Of a DNA stretch of 8,410 nucleotides, positions 1 to 6,431 are shown in pieces. The position numbers and the translations under genes were made by a program. Position 1 is the stretch's first letter, and every line of letters starts with the position of its first letter. The stretch is from an uncultured Clostridia bacterium (GTDB lineage Bacteria > Bacillota > Clostridia > Oscillospirales > Acutalibacteraceae). The notes under the pieces were generated by a model that worked only from the letters and a program-made list of their open reading frames with translations, ran no database searches and was not told the origin of the DNA. The stretch lies in NCBI GenBank assembly GCA_946042285.1, contig CAMGDK010000058.1:1-8410 (forward strand), in the 5' to 3' direction.

Positions 1-43
1 TTGCCTCTTGTCTCGTGGGCTCGGAGATGTGTATAAGAGACAG
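1..43. other. Illumina Nextera adapter with i7 index (sequencing artefact)
   Basis: Bases 10-43 match the 34-base Nextera read-2 transposase adapter, including the 19-base Tn5 mosaic end AGATGTGTATAAGAGACAG at 25-43. Bases 2-9 (TGCCTCTT) equal, from memory, the adapter-strand form of Nextera i7 index N711 (AAGAGGCA in reverse complement). Base 1 would be the last T of the P7 primer. This is untrimmed library sequence fused to the end of an assembled contig, not a natural transposon end. Real genomic sequence starts at about base 44. The upstream neighbourhood of the operon is therefore lost in this assembly. Confidence 0.97.
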
Positions 44-72
44 TTATATTTTTTAATTAAGTGTATTTTAGG

Positions 73-100
73 TATAAGGGCAGAGAAATCTGCCCTTATA
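73..100 (+). terminator. Perfect 12-bp hairpin with GAAA loop, probable terminator or attenuator
   Basis: TATAAGGGCAGA (73-84) pairs perfectly with TCTGCCCTTATA (89-100) around the stable GNRA tetraloop GAAA (85-88). Only a short weak T-rich stretch (TTTAT) follows, so termination may be partial. It lies upstream of tadE and would end whatever gene precedes the operon. In many Tad loci that gene is the abundant Flp pilin, with leaky termination keeping machine genes at lower levels. That role is inference, because the upstream gene is not present here. Confidence 0.7.
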
Positions 101-144
101 TTTATGACCTATTAAATTATAAGTCTTAAAATTAAGGGTTGTAG

Positions 145-172
145 TTTAGATGGTTTGGAAAGTTTTTAGAAT
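145..172 (+). promoter_or_regulatory. Weak candidate sigma-A promoter before tadE
   Basis: TTTAGA (145-150, four of six matches to TTGACA) and TAGAAT (167-172, five of six matches to TATAAT) are separated by 16 bases. Transcription would start near 179, only a few bases before the tadE ribosome binding site. There is no extended -10 TG. The region is AT-rich, so a chance match is quite possible. The operon may instead be read through from upstream past the hairpin at 73-100. Confidence 0.25.
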
Positions 173-183
173 GTTGAATTGTT

Positions 184-190
184 GAGGTGA
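184..190 (+). promoter_or_regulatory. Ribosome binding site fixing the TTG start of tadE
   Basis: GAGGTGA lies 6 bases before the TTG at 197. The next in-frame ATG is codon 20, inside the hydrophobic segment, and starting there would remove the processing Gly and Glu. The TTG start is therefore preferred. Confidence 0.8.
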
Positions 191-196
191 AGACAC

Positions 197-739
197 TTGA
201 TAAAAAAACTTTTAAAAAAGAAAAAGGAAGACGGTCAGGCAATATTGGAATTTGTTATGGTGTTACCGATATTCCTACTCTGTCTCTTTTTGATTTTGGA
301 TTATGGTTGGATGTTTTACAATTACATAGCGATTGAGAATTCCGCAAGAAACGCGGCAAGAGTTGCCTGTGTGGAATATACGGATGTTTGTGTAATGAGA
401 GATGCAAACAACAATTTGGTTTCAAGTGGCATAACCACATATTATCTTGACGACCTTTCGAGATATGAAACATACTCACAAGAGGAAAAGGACATCTTAA
501 AGGAGATTAAAAACTCCGTTACATCAACAACAAAAATCGAGTCAATCACCATTGAATACACAGCCGATAGTGATTTGGCTCCCGGTCATGTCTTTAATAC
601 GAAGAACAGATCGAACGGTGATGTAAAGGTCGTCGTCAAATTTAAGCTTAAAATGCTTATAGGAATAACGGGCGGAGGAATGAATAAAACTCTTACAACC
701 CAATCCACATATAAAGTCGAAAAAATTGCATCGGATTAG
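197..739 (+). CDS. tadE: TadE-like pseudopilin of the Tad/Flp pilus
   Basis: Small Tad pilus protein, 180 aa, predicted to be inserted in the membrane and cleaved by a prepilin peptidase. The N-terminus is basic (Lys-rich residues 3-10). It is followed by G13-QAILE-F19 with Glu at 18, which fits the G/xxxxE class III-type processing site of Flp-family pseudopilins, and a hydrophobic stretch at about 19-36. The segment ending in ENSARNAAR (47-55) is the classic TadE-like (TadE/TadG superfamily) continuation of the N-terminal helix. The rest (56-180) is a soluble domain, presumably outside, with Cys58 and Cys65 that could form a short disulfide loop. It starts at TTG, supported by GAGGTGA 6 bases upstream. 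It is the first gene of the cluster here and lies 62 bases before cpaB. TadF is an alternative name for such proteins; the split between TadE and TadF cannot be settled from sequence alone. Confidence 0.88.
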   Translation: MIKKLLKKKKEDGQAILEFVMVLPIFLLCLFLILDYGWMFYNYIAIENSARNAARVACVEYTDVCVMRDANNNLVSSGITTYYLDDLSRYETYSQEEKDILKEIKNSVTSTTKIESITIEYTADSDLAPGHVFNTKNRSNGDVKVVVKFKLKMLIGITGGGMNKTLTTQSTYKVEKIASD

Positions 740-801
740 ATAAGCTTCTATTCGAATGCTTAACATAGATTACAGTAAAATTCTCACAGAGAGGTTTAGT
801 T

Positions 802-1527
802 ATGAAAAAGGTTTATTTGATAGCAGTAGTAGTAGCAATTATTGCAGGCTTCGCAACATACATGTTTGCAAGCGAAATTGACAAGAAAACAACAATTAAG
901 GACGCCGATACGGTTGTAGTATATGTTCCGTTACAGGACATCCCGAAGAATACGAAAATTACAGAGGATATGTTTGCAGAGGATTCTGTTTACTTCACTC
1001 AAAAAACAGTCGTTGCTGCCGACGCAACACCGAATTATGTTACGGACAAGGCTGATTTAATTAACAAGATTACAATCGATACATTGTATAAAAATGAGCA
1101 GGTGAATTCAGCACGACTTCAGGATGCCGACGGCGAAGATGTTGCACTTTCCTATAAGTTAGCCGACGGAAAGGTTGCATACGCATTAAATGCCGCAAGC
1201 ACAAACGGTGTAGATGGCTTTATCACCGAGGGAGACACAGTAGATATTATTGTTTCTCGTAAGGATGAAGAATCTAAGCAGACAAAATCGGAAATTGCCT
1301 ACAAGGGACTTAAGATTATCAGAGTATCGGATAATGCAACTAATACCTCTGCTTCCAAGAGCGGTGCGGCAATTACTTCATACAACACAATTACTGTTGA
1401 AGTTACAAAAGAGCAGGCACTTGAGCTTAGTGATATTGAACAGAATTACAGCTTCAAGCTTATTCTTAACCAGAGAGAAAAATTTGAAGGCACTCAAGCT
1501 GATGAACAGCAGAGTGATGCACAGTAA
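802..1527 (+). CDS. cpaB: Flp pilus assembly protein CpaB/RcpC (SAF domain)
   Basis: Membrane-anchored pilus assembly protein, 241 aa, acting outside the cytoplasmic membrane. A signal-anchor helix covers about 4-23 (VYLIAVVVAIIAGF). A SAF domain follows at roughly 38-106, with the typical VPLQDIPKNTKI (42-53) and a late YKNEQV (96-101). The RcpC/CpaB domain covers about 117-225 and includes the conserved GDTVDIIV (144-151). The C-terminus is acidic and Gln-rich. In diderms CpaB works with the secretin ring. No secretin gene occurs among the machine genes here, so in this organism it probably acts with the platform or cell wall (inference). The Shine-Dalgarno GAGAGG (789-794) is 7 bases before ATG. 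The gene ends in tandem TAA stops 20 bases before cpaE. Confidence 0.9.
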   Translation: MKKVYLIAVVVAIIAGFATYMFASEIDKKTTIKDADTVVVYVPLQDIPKNTKITEDMFAEDSVYFTQKTVVAADATPNYVTDKADLINKITIDTLYKNEQVNSARLQDADGEDVALSYKLADGKVAYALNAASTNGVDGFITEGDTVDIIVSRKDEESKQTKSEIAYKGLKIIRVSDNATNTSASKSGAAITSYNTITVEVTKEQALELSDIEQNYSFKLILNQREKFEGTQADEQQSDAQ

Positions 1528-1550
1528 TAATTCAGCAAGAGGTGTAGATT

Positions 1551-2735
1551 ATGAGCAAGGTAAATATTGTAGTTTGTGCAGATAAGACAGAATATAGAGT
1601 TGCAGTTAAAAACAAGCTAATTTCCGAGGATTTTTCAATTATCGGTTATGCAGAATTCAACGATGATGCTGCCTTGAGGATACAGGGCTTTGTTCCGGAT
1701 GCGGTAGTATTTGTTTTGGACAGCAGTGACATTACGCCTGAATTCCTTAACTTCGTTGAGGAAATGAATCTCAGCTCAATCGGTGCATCAGCTATCGTGA
1801 TGACTGATAACATAACCGTCGATCTTGTTAACAGTGCTGCTCAAAGCGGTATCAGACAGGTAGTTAGTCTAAATATGCCTGAGGATGAGTTTTGTGCAAA
1901 CATAAGCAAGGTTGTCGCAAATGAAAGAAAGTTCAGTCAAACTATCAATGTATCAAAGAAGCTTCGTTCAAGAGTTTACTCATTCTTCAGCGGTAAGGGC
2001 GGCGTAGGTAAAACAACTATTTGCACAAATACAGCTGTTACACTTGCTTCTTTAGGAAAGAAGACATTGCTTGTTGACCTTGACCTTCAGTTCGGTGATG
2101 CCGATATGGCACTCGACCTCAATCCAAACGAAACAATAGTTGACCTTGCGAGAGATACAAACGGCATTTCAATTGATAACTTAACATCTTGCTGCTCCTC
2201 TCACTCATCAGGTCTTTCTGTTCTTGCTTCACCAAGCTCACCGGAGCTTGCAGAGTATGTATCCTCAGGCAATGTAAAGGCGATTATTGATGTAGCAAGG
2301 AATTACTTTGAGTATATTCTCCTTGATTGCGGCTGTGCCTTGACCGATCCGGTTATTACAGCACTTGAGTCAAGTGATGATATATTCATGGTTAATGATG
2401 TAAATATCCTTTCTCTTAAGAGAGCAAAGCTTTGTCAAAATGTTTTGCAGCAGCTCAATCAGCAGGATAAGGTTAAAATTATCATCAATAAGAATGTAAA
2501 AAAGAATAATGTTAAAATATCTGATTTTGAGAATCTTCTCGGTCTTGATGCTTACGCAGTTGTTTCAAGCGACTTAAAGACAGTTAATAATTCGCTTAAC
2601 AGCGGTCAGCCGCTTGTTACATTCAAGCCAAGGTCAATCATTTCAAAGGATATTACCTCATTTGCAGAAAAGCTTATTCTTGAAAGAGAGGGAGCCTTGG
2701 AAAAGAAAACTAATTCACGCAGAAAGAAGAAGTAA
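1551..2735 (+). CDS. cpaE: CpaE/TadZ, pseudoreceiver plus MinD-like ATPase
   Basis: Localisation ATPase of the Tad machine, 394 aa. Residues 1-125 form a receiver-like domain. Asp11, Asp57 (at the end of FVLD, 54-57) and Thr85 sit where receivers carry acidic, phosphoacceptor and switch residues, but the usual Lys before the cis-Pro is absent (LNMP, 107-110). Phosphorelay is therefore doubtful. Residues 141-380 are a ParA/MinD ATPase with the deviant Walker A GKGGVGKTT (148-156, signature Lys149 and Lys154). Walker A' is LLVDLDLQFGD (173-183) and Walker B is YILLDCG (255-261, Asp259). The tail is very basic (385-394). The MinD/SIMIBI class dimerises on ATP, and TadZ/CpaE homologues recruit pilus machines to poles. 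RBS AAGAGGTG (1537-1544) is 6 bases before ATG. The stop is followed immediately by a second stop and then the cpaF ATG. Confidence 0.92.
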   Translation: MSKVNIVVCADKTEYRVAVKNKLISEDFSIIGYAEFNDDAALRIQGFVPDAVVFVLDSSDITPEFLNFVEEMNLSSIGASAIVMTDNITVDLVNSAAQSGIRQVVSLNMPEDEFCANISKVVANERKFSQTINVSKKLRSRVYSFFSGKGGVGKTTICTNTAVTLASLGKKTLLVDLDLQFGDADMALDLNPNETIVDLARDTNGISIDNLTSCCSSHSSGLSVLASPSSPELAEYVSSGNVKAIIDVARNYFEYILLDCGCALTDPVITALESSDDIFMVNDVNILSLKRAKLCQNVLQQLNQQDKVKIIINKNVKKNNVKISDFENLLGLDAYAVVSSDLKTVNNSLNSGQPLVTFKPRSIISKDITSFAEKLILEREGALEKKTNSRRKKK

Positions 2736-2738
2736 TAA

Positions 2739-4091
2739 ATGGGTTTATTAGATAGATACGGATCAACAGATCCTGCAAGAGAAACAAATGGCACCGGCTT
2801 CGCATTAGGCAACAACGAAAGCAAAAAAATGGCTGAGGTTTTGATTGATCCTTATGACGAAGTGAAAACAAAAATTCACAATACGATTATTGAGCAGCAG
2901 CTAAGCAACGGCGCAGAAATCAGCGAGGAAAGCATGCGCCAAATCATTGATGAATTTGTTGAGAATAATGAATACGGCATTGCAAGAGTTGACAGACCTG
3001 CCGTAAAAGCAGAGCTGTTTGATAATATTCTCGGATACGGTCCTATTCAAACACTTATTGACAGTGATGATTACAGTGAAATCATGGTTAACGGTCATGA
3101 CCAGGTTTATGTCGAGTCTCACGGTAAGCTTCAATTGACCGATGTTAAGTTTAAGGACAATTCTCACTTAATGCAGATTATCGACCGAATTGTATCAAAG
3201 GTAGGCAGACATGTTGATGAAGCAAGCCCGATGGTTGATGCCCGTCTTCAAGATGGTTCCCGTGTTAATGTAATTATTCCGCCTGTTTCACTTGTTGGTC
3301 CTATCCTTACAATCAGAAAGTTCGGTAAGACTCCTATTTCCGCCGAAAATTTAGTTTCATGGGGTTCAATATCACCCAAAATGCTTGATTTTCTTGAGGC
3401 TGCGGTAAAGGGTAAGCTTAATATAATCGTTTCCGGTGGTACAGGTTCAGGTAAGACAACGCTTTTAAATGTTTTATCAAGCTATATTCCGGCTGACGAG
3501 CGTATCATCACAATAGAAGACTCAGCCGAGGTTCAGTTAAAGCAGGAGCATGTATTAACGCTTGAAAGCCGACCTGCCAACATGGAGGGTAAAGGTAGAA
3601 TCAGTATTCGTGATCTTGTAGTAAACGCACTTCGTATGAGACCTGATAGAATTATCGTAGGTGAGGTTCGTAGTGAAGAAACACTTGACATGCTTCAGGC
3701 TATGAACACAGGTCACGACGGTTCACTTACAACTATCCACGCTAACTCGCCGAGGGATTCAATTTCCCGTATTGAAACAATGGTTATGATGTCCGGCTCG
3801 GAATTGCCATCAAAGGCTATTAGAGATCAGGTTGCATCTGCTATAAACATTATTGTTCAACAGGCTCGTCTTCGTGACGGCTCAAGAAAGGTAACCTCAA
3901 TATCCGAAATTGTGGGTATGGAGGGTGATGTAATTAGAATGCAAGAGATTTTTTCTTACGATACATCCGGTGAAATCGATGCTAACGGTAGGTTTAAAGG
4001 ATCATTTAAAGCCTCAGGTATCGTACCTAAGTGTGTAGAAAAAATTCGTGAAAACGGAGTGATTGTAAACAATGACTGGTTCAGTAATTAG
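2739..4091 (+). CDS. cpaF: CpaF/TadA secretion ATPase (GSPE/VirB11 family)
   Basis: Cytoplasmic hexameric ATPase powering pilus assembly, and in CpaF homologues also retraction; 450 aa, usual family length. A variable N-terminal region (1-90) precedes the N-terminal half of the T2SSE fold (FDNILGYGPIQTLI, 94-107; MVNGHDQVYVE, 116-126). Walker A is GGTGSGKTT (233-241, Lys239). The Asp box is IITIEDSAEVQL (256-267). Walker B is RIIVGEVRSEE (304-314, Glu309). The His box is TGHDGSLTTIHANSP (324-338, His326 and His334). All catalytic motifs are intact. The start follows the cpaE stop by 3 bases (TAA TAA ATG) and has no good Shine-Dalgarno, only purine-rich AGAAAGAAG. Expression probably depends on coupling to cpaE. 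The 3' end overlaps tadB by 20 bases. Confidence 0.96.
   Translation: MGLLDRYGSTDPARETNGTGFALGNNESKKMAEVLIDPYDEVKTKIHNTIIEQQLSNGAEISEESMRQIIDEFVENNEYGIARVDRPAVKAELFDNILGYGPIQTLIDSDDYSEIMVNGHDQVYVESHGKLQLTDVKFKDNSHLMQIIDRIVSKVGRHVDEASPMVDARLQDGSRVNVIIPPVSLVGPILTIRKFGKTPISAENLVSWGSISPKMLDFLEAAVKGKLNIIVSGGTGSGKTTLLNVLSSYIPADERIITIEDSAEVQLKQEHVLTLESRPANMEGKGRISIRDLVVNALRMRPDRIIVGEVRSEETLDMLQAMNTGHDGSLTTIHANSPRDSISRIETMVMMSGSELPSKAIRDQVASAINIIVQQARLRDGSRKVTSISEIVGMEGDVIRMQEIFSYDTSGEIDANGRFKGSFKASGIVPKCVEKIRENGVIVNNDWFSN
4055..4062 (+). promoter_or_regulatory. tadB ribosome binding site inside cpaF
   Basis: CGGAGTGA within the cpaF coding sequence lies 9 bases before the tadB ATG at 4072. It supports that start and the 20-base overlap between the two genes. 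Confidence 0.7.
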
Positions 4092-5058
4092 TATAATAGT
4101 AATGACCGCTTCATTTGCTATACTCGCATTTGTTGTGGCATATCTTGTTTCGGCTGCTGTTTCGTCTGACAAAATCGCTTCTGATAAGCGTCTTGACGAT
4201 CTTAAGAAGCGACAGGGCGATCCCGACAGCTTAGCGCTTGTAACGAACAAAAGCTTAAAATCAAGAAAAAAAGCTGAAAAGAAAAAGCAGAGAAAGGGTG
4301 GATTTTTCGAAAAATTCGGAGATTCCTTATATAAGGAGCTTCAGTCTGCCGACATCAAAATGAGACCTGAAGAGTTTATAACAATATGGTTGTTAGTATC
4401 GGTTCTTCCCGCAAGTCTTGTAATGATGTTCTTAAAAAACCCCGTAGTCGCTATCATTCTTTTTGTATTAGGTGTTGCTATGCCGTTTCTGCTTATCAAG
4501 AATAAGCAAAAAACAAGATATAAGCAGTTTGACGCACAACTTTCGGATGCACTTATTATCGCATGCAGCTGTCTTAAATCAGGTCTTAGCTTCACACAGG
4601 CTATGGAGACTATTGCCAAGGATATGGATGCACCGATCAGCACGGAGTTTTCCTACGCTCTTACAGAGATGGGAATGGGTGCCTCCATGGAGGATGCCCT
4701 TGAAAAAATGGGAGACAGAATTAAGAGCTCTTATCTTCAGCTTATGATTTCCGCTGTCCTTGTTCAAAGGCAAACCGGTGGTAATCTCTCGCAAATTCTT
4801 GACACAATCGCCAAAACAATTAAGGACAGAGCAAAGCTTAAGCAGGAGCTTAAATCATCAACCGCATCAGGTAAAATGACAGGCATGATGGTTGGTTCAA
4901 TGCCTTTTGCAATGGTGCTTTTGTTCTTTTCGGTTAATCCGGAATTCATAAAGCCGTTGTTTACGGAAAGTCTTGGTCATACATTCATTATTGTAGCCAT
5001 AGTGCTTGAAGTATTAGCATTCATTGTAATTAAGAAAATCACGACTGTTAAAATGTAA
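4072..5058 (+). CDS. tadB: TadB, inner-membrane platform protein (T2SSF domain)
   Basis: One of the two membrane platform proteins of the Tad machine, turned by CpaF; 328 aa. Membrane segments are seen at about 5-30, 102-121, 124-142, 270-289 and 303-321, giving the usual TadB topology. A long, very basic cytoplasmic stretch (about 62-76, RKKAEKKKQRK) follows the first helix. The T2SSF domain covers about 153-285, with FDAQLSDAL (153-161), SGLSF (170-174) and QTGGNL (234-239), which are conserved positions of GspF/TadB proteins. The start overlaps the end of cpaF, and CGGAGTGA precedes it, so translation of ATPase and platform is coupled. tadC follows after 12 bases. TadB and TadC are paralogues and probably form a heteromeric platform. 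Confidence 0.93.
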   Translation: MTGSVISIIVMTASFAILAFVVAYLVSAAVSSDKIASDKRLDDLKKRQGDPDSLALVTNKSLKSRKKAEKKKQRKGGFFEKFGDSLYKELQSADIKMRPEEFITIWLLVSVLPASLVMMFLKNPVVAIILFVLGVAMPFLLIKNKQKTRYKQFDAQLSDALIIACSCLKSGLSFTQAMETIAKDMDAPISTEFSYALTEMGMGASMEDALEKMGDRIKSSYLQLMISAVLVQRQTGGNLSQILDTIAKTIKDRAKLKQELKSSTASGKMTGMMVGSMPFAMVLLFFSVNPEFIKPLFTESLGHTFIIVAIVLEVLAFIVIKKITTVKM

Positions 5059-5070
5059 GGGGAGTGCAGT

Positions 5071-6018
5071 ATGGTACCTTTTGTAGTAATTACATATTCA
5101 GTGCTTGCTTTGGTAGTAGTTGTAATTGTGCTCGGCAAAAAAGGCGCTGAAGAGGACAGCAACCTTAAAAGAATGAAGTCAATCGGTAAAGAGGTTGTAA
5201 AGGTTGAATATAAAAATGTTGACACCTCTTTCTATGAAAGAGTTGTTAAGCCTTTTGTCGATAAGCATTCCAATACTGCCGAAAACGGAAAGAAGCAGAC
5301 AAAAAATGATAGGCAAAGGAAGGCGGACGCTGATCTTGCTAAGAAGATTCGTTTGTCCGGACTTCATGTTTCTGTCGGTAATTTTAAATTTTTCAAAACA
5401 GCATTTACAATTATTTCTATCGTAATATTCGGCTGTATAGGTGTTGCACTTATAAATGTTACAGATTATTTTTATATAGTATTTATTGTAGGTGTTCTTG
5501 TCGGCGTTCTCGGTCCGTCACTATTTCTTAACAGCAAAATCAAATCTCAGCAAAATGCTATCAGATCACAGCTTGCAGATACACTTGATTTGATGGGTGT
5601 TTGTATGGAGGCAGGTCTTAGCTTCGACTCATCACTTGTTAAGATTTCGGAAAGAATGGAAGGTCCGTTAATTGACGAGCTTGTTACTGTTTTTAAGCAA
5701 ATTCAGCTTGGTAAAAACAGAAATGAGGCACTCAAGAATTTGTCGGATTCCACCACGGTTCCGGAGCTCAAAACCTTTATATCTGCTGTTATTCAGGCTA
5801 ATCAGCTCGGTATCCCGATTACAAGCATCCTTGCCGCTCAGTCCGAGCAGCTTAGAGTTGCAAAAAGGGAGGAGATAAAAACAGTTGCAGCAAAGGTTCC
5901 CACAAAAATGACTCTGCCGACAGTTCTTCTTATTCTTCCTGCAATTATTTGCGTAATTATAGGTCCTGTTATTATTCAGGTTAAGAATCAAATGTCAGGT
6001 ATGGATTTAGGATTATAA
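5071..6018 (+). CDS. tadC: TadC, second inner-membrane platform protein (T2SSF domain)
   Basis: Partner of TadB in the Tad membrane platform; 315 aa. Hydrophobic segments lie at about 3-22, 109-128, 134-153 and 282-304. A charged cytoplasmic region (23-108, with a Lys/Asn-rich patch at 71-85) separates the first two. The T2SSF domain covers about 168-290, with LADTLDLMGVCMEAGLSF (168-185). Its (S/A)GLSF motif is shared with TadB, as expected of paralogues. NQLGIPI (244-250) sits where TadB has QTGGNL. The strong Shine-Dalgarno AAGGGGAG (5057-5064) overlaps the tadB stop and lies 6 bases before ATG. The DUF192 gene follows after 2 bases. Confidence 0.92.
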   Translation: MVPFVVITYSVLALVVVVIVLGKKGAEEDSNLKRMKSIGKEVVKVEYKNVDTSFYERVVKPFVDKHSNTAENGKKQTKNDRQRKADADLAKKIRLSGLHVSVGNFKFFKTAFTIISIVIFGCIGVALINVTDYFYIVFIVGVLVGVLGPSLFLNSKIKSQQNAIRSQLADTLDLMGVCMEAGLSFDSSLVKISERMEGPLIDELVTVFKQIQLGKNRNEALKNLSDSTTVPELKTFISAVIQANQLGIPITSILAAQSEQLRVAKREEIKTVAAKVPTKMTLPTVLLILPAIICVIIGPVIIQVKNQMSGMDLGL

Positions 6019-6020
6019 TT

Positions 6021-6359
6021 ATGCTTAAGGTATTTAAGAATAACGAGCTCATAATTCCCGAGGTTGAAAATGCCAACCATTTTGTCAAGAGGTTTATGGG
6101 GCTCATGTACAGAAAAACAATGGATGATAATCACGGCTTGCTTCTTACACCGTGTAACGAAATCCATACATTCGGAATGCGTTTTGATATTGATACAATC
6201 ACATTGACAAAGGATGATGAGATTGTATTTATCGACAAATCCGTCCCACCCGGAAAGGTGAGAAAAAAAGTTAAAAACGGTTATAAGGTTTTAGAACTGA
6301 ACTCCGGTATGGCTGATAAATTAGGTCTTGTACCGGGTGATGTTTTAGAATTTAGATAG
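6021..6359 (+). CDS. DUF192 family protein of the Tad operon
   Basis: Small protein, 112 aa, of the DUF192 family, whose biochemical role is unknown. Family hallmarks are RFMGLMYR (24-31), GLLLTPCNEIHTFGMRF (39-55) with the HTFGMRF core, VLELNSG (90-96) and the terminal GLVPGDVLEF (102-111). The length covers a complete domain. No signal peptide or membrane helix is seen, so it should be cytoplasmic, whereas many DUF192 proteins elsewhere are exported. It starts 2 bases after the tadC stop, with AGGA (6009-6012) as a modest ribosome binding site inside tadC, so it is certainly co-transcribed. DUF192 genes recur next to tadB/tadC in Gram-positive Tad loci as far as I recall. This suggests a role in pilus assembly, but the sequence shows no catalytic motif that would define it. 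Confidence 0.85.
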   Translation: MLKVFKNNELIIPEVENANHFVKRFMGLMYRKTMDDNHGLLLTPCNEIHTFGMRFDIDTITLTKDDEIVFIDKSVPPGKVRKKVKNGYKVLELNSGMADKLGLVPGDVLEFR

Positions 6360-6362
6360 AGC

Positions 6363-6392
6363 TGTTCCAATGTCCAAAAAGGCATTGGAATA
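6363..6392 (+). terminator. Inverted repeat after the DUF192 gene, possible attenuator
   Basis: TTCCAATG (6365-6372) plus CC (6374-6375) pair with GG (6381-6382) plus CATTGGAA (6383-6390), with a one-base T bulge and an AAAAA loop. Outer G-U and T-A pairs extend the stem to 6363-6392. No clean T-run follows (TATAGTTCGTTATAAA), so it is at best a weak terminator. It may instead be an mRNA processing or stability element that separates the machine genes from the DivIVA-like and tadG genes. Confidence 0.4.
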
Positions 6393-6431
6393 TAGTTCGT
6401 TATAAATATTTTTATGTTGAGGTAGGCTTTT

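Noticed and set aside
25..43. Tn5/IS50-type mosaic end that could mark a transposon
   Set aside because: It is embedded in the full Nextera adapter with an index in front and has no transposase or second end, so it is library-preparation sequence.
741..762. Short imperfect hairpin (TAAGC...GCTTA) after tadE
   Set aside because: Only about eight pairs with a bulge, low GC and no T-run; too weak to call a terminator between tadE and cpaB.
1250..1585. Open frame on the + strand spanning the cpaB end and cpaE start
   Set aside because: Out-of-frame shadow of cpaB with a composition rich in Arg/Leu and no ribosome binding site; both overlapping genes are well supported.
4341..4643. 100-codon minus-strand open frame inside tadB
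   Set aside because: Antisense shadow of a conserved gene, with no recognisable domain or translation signal.
5668..5991. 107-codon open frame on the minus strand inside tadC
   Set aside because: Antisense shadow of a conserved T2SSF domain; low-complexity Asn/Cys-rich product and no supporting signals.
6385..6406. Possible promoter (TTGGAA and TATAAA) before the DivIVA-like gene
   Set aside because: The two boxes are only about 10 bases apart, far from the 16-18 needed, and TTGGAA is part of the inverted repeat.
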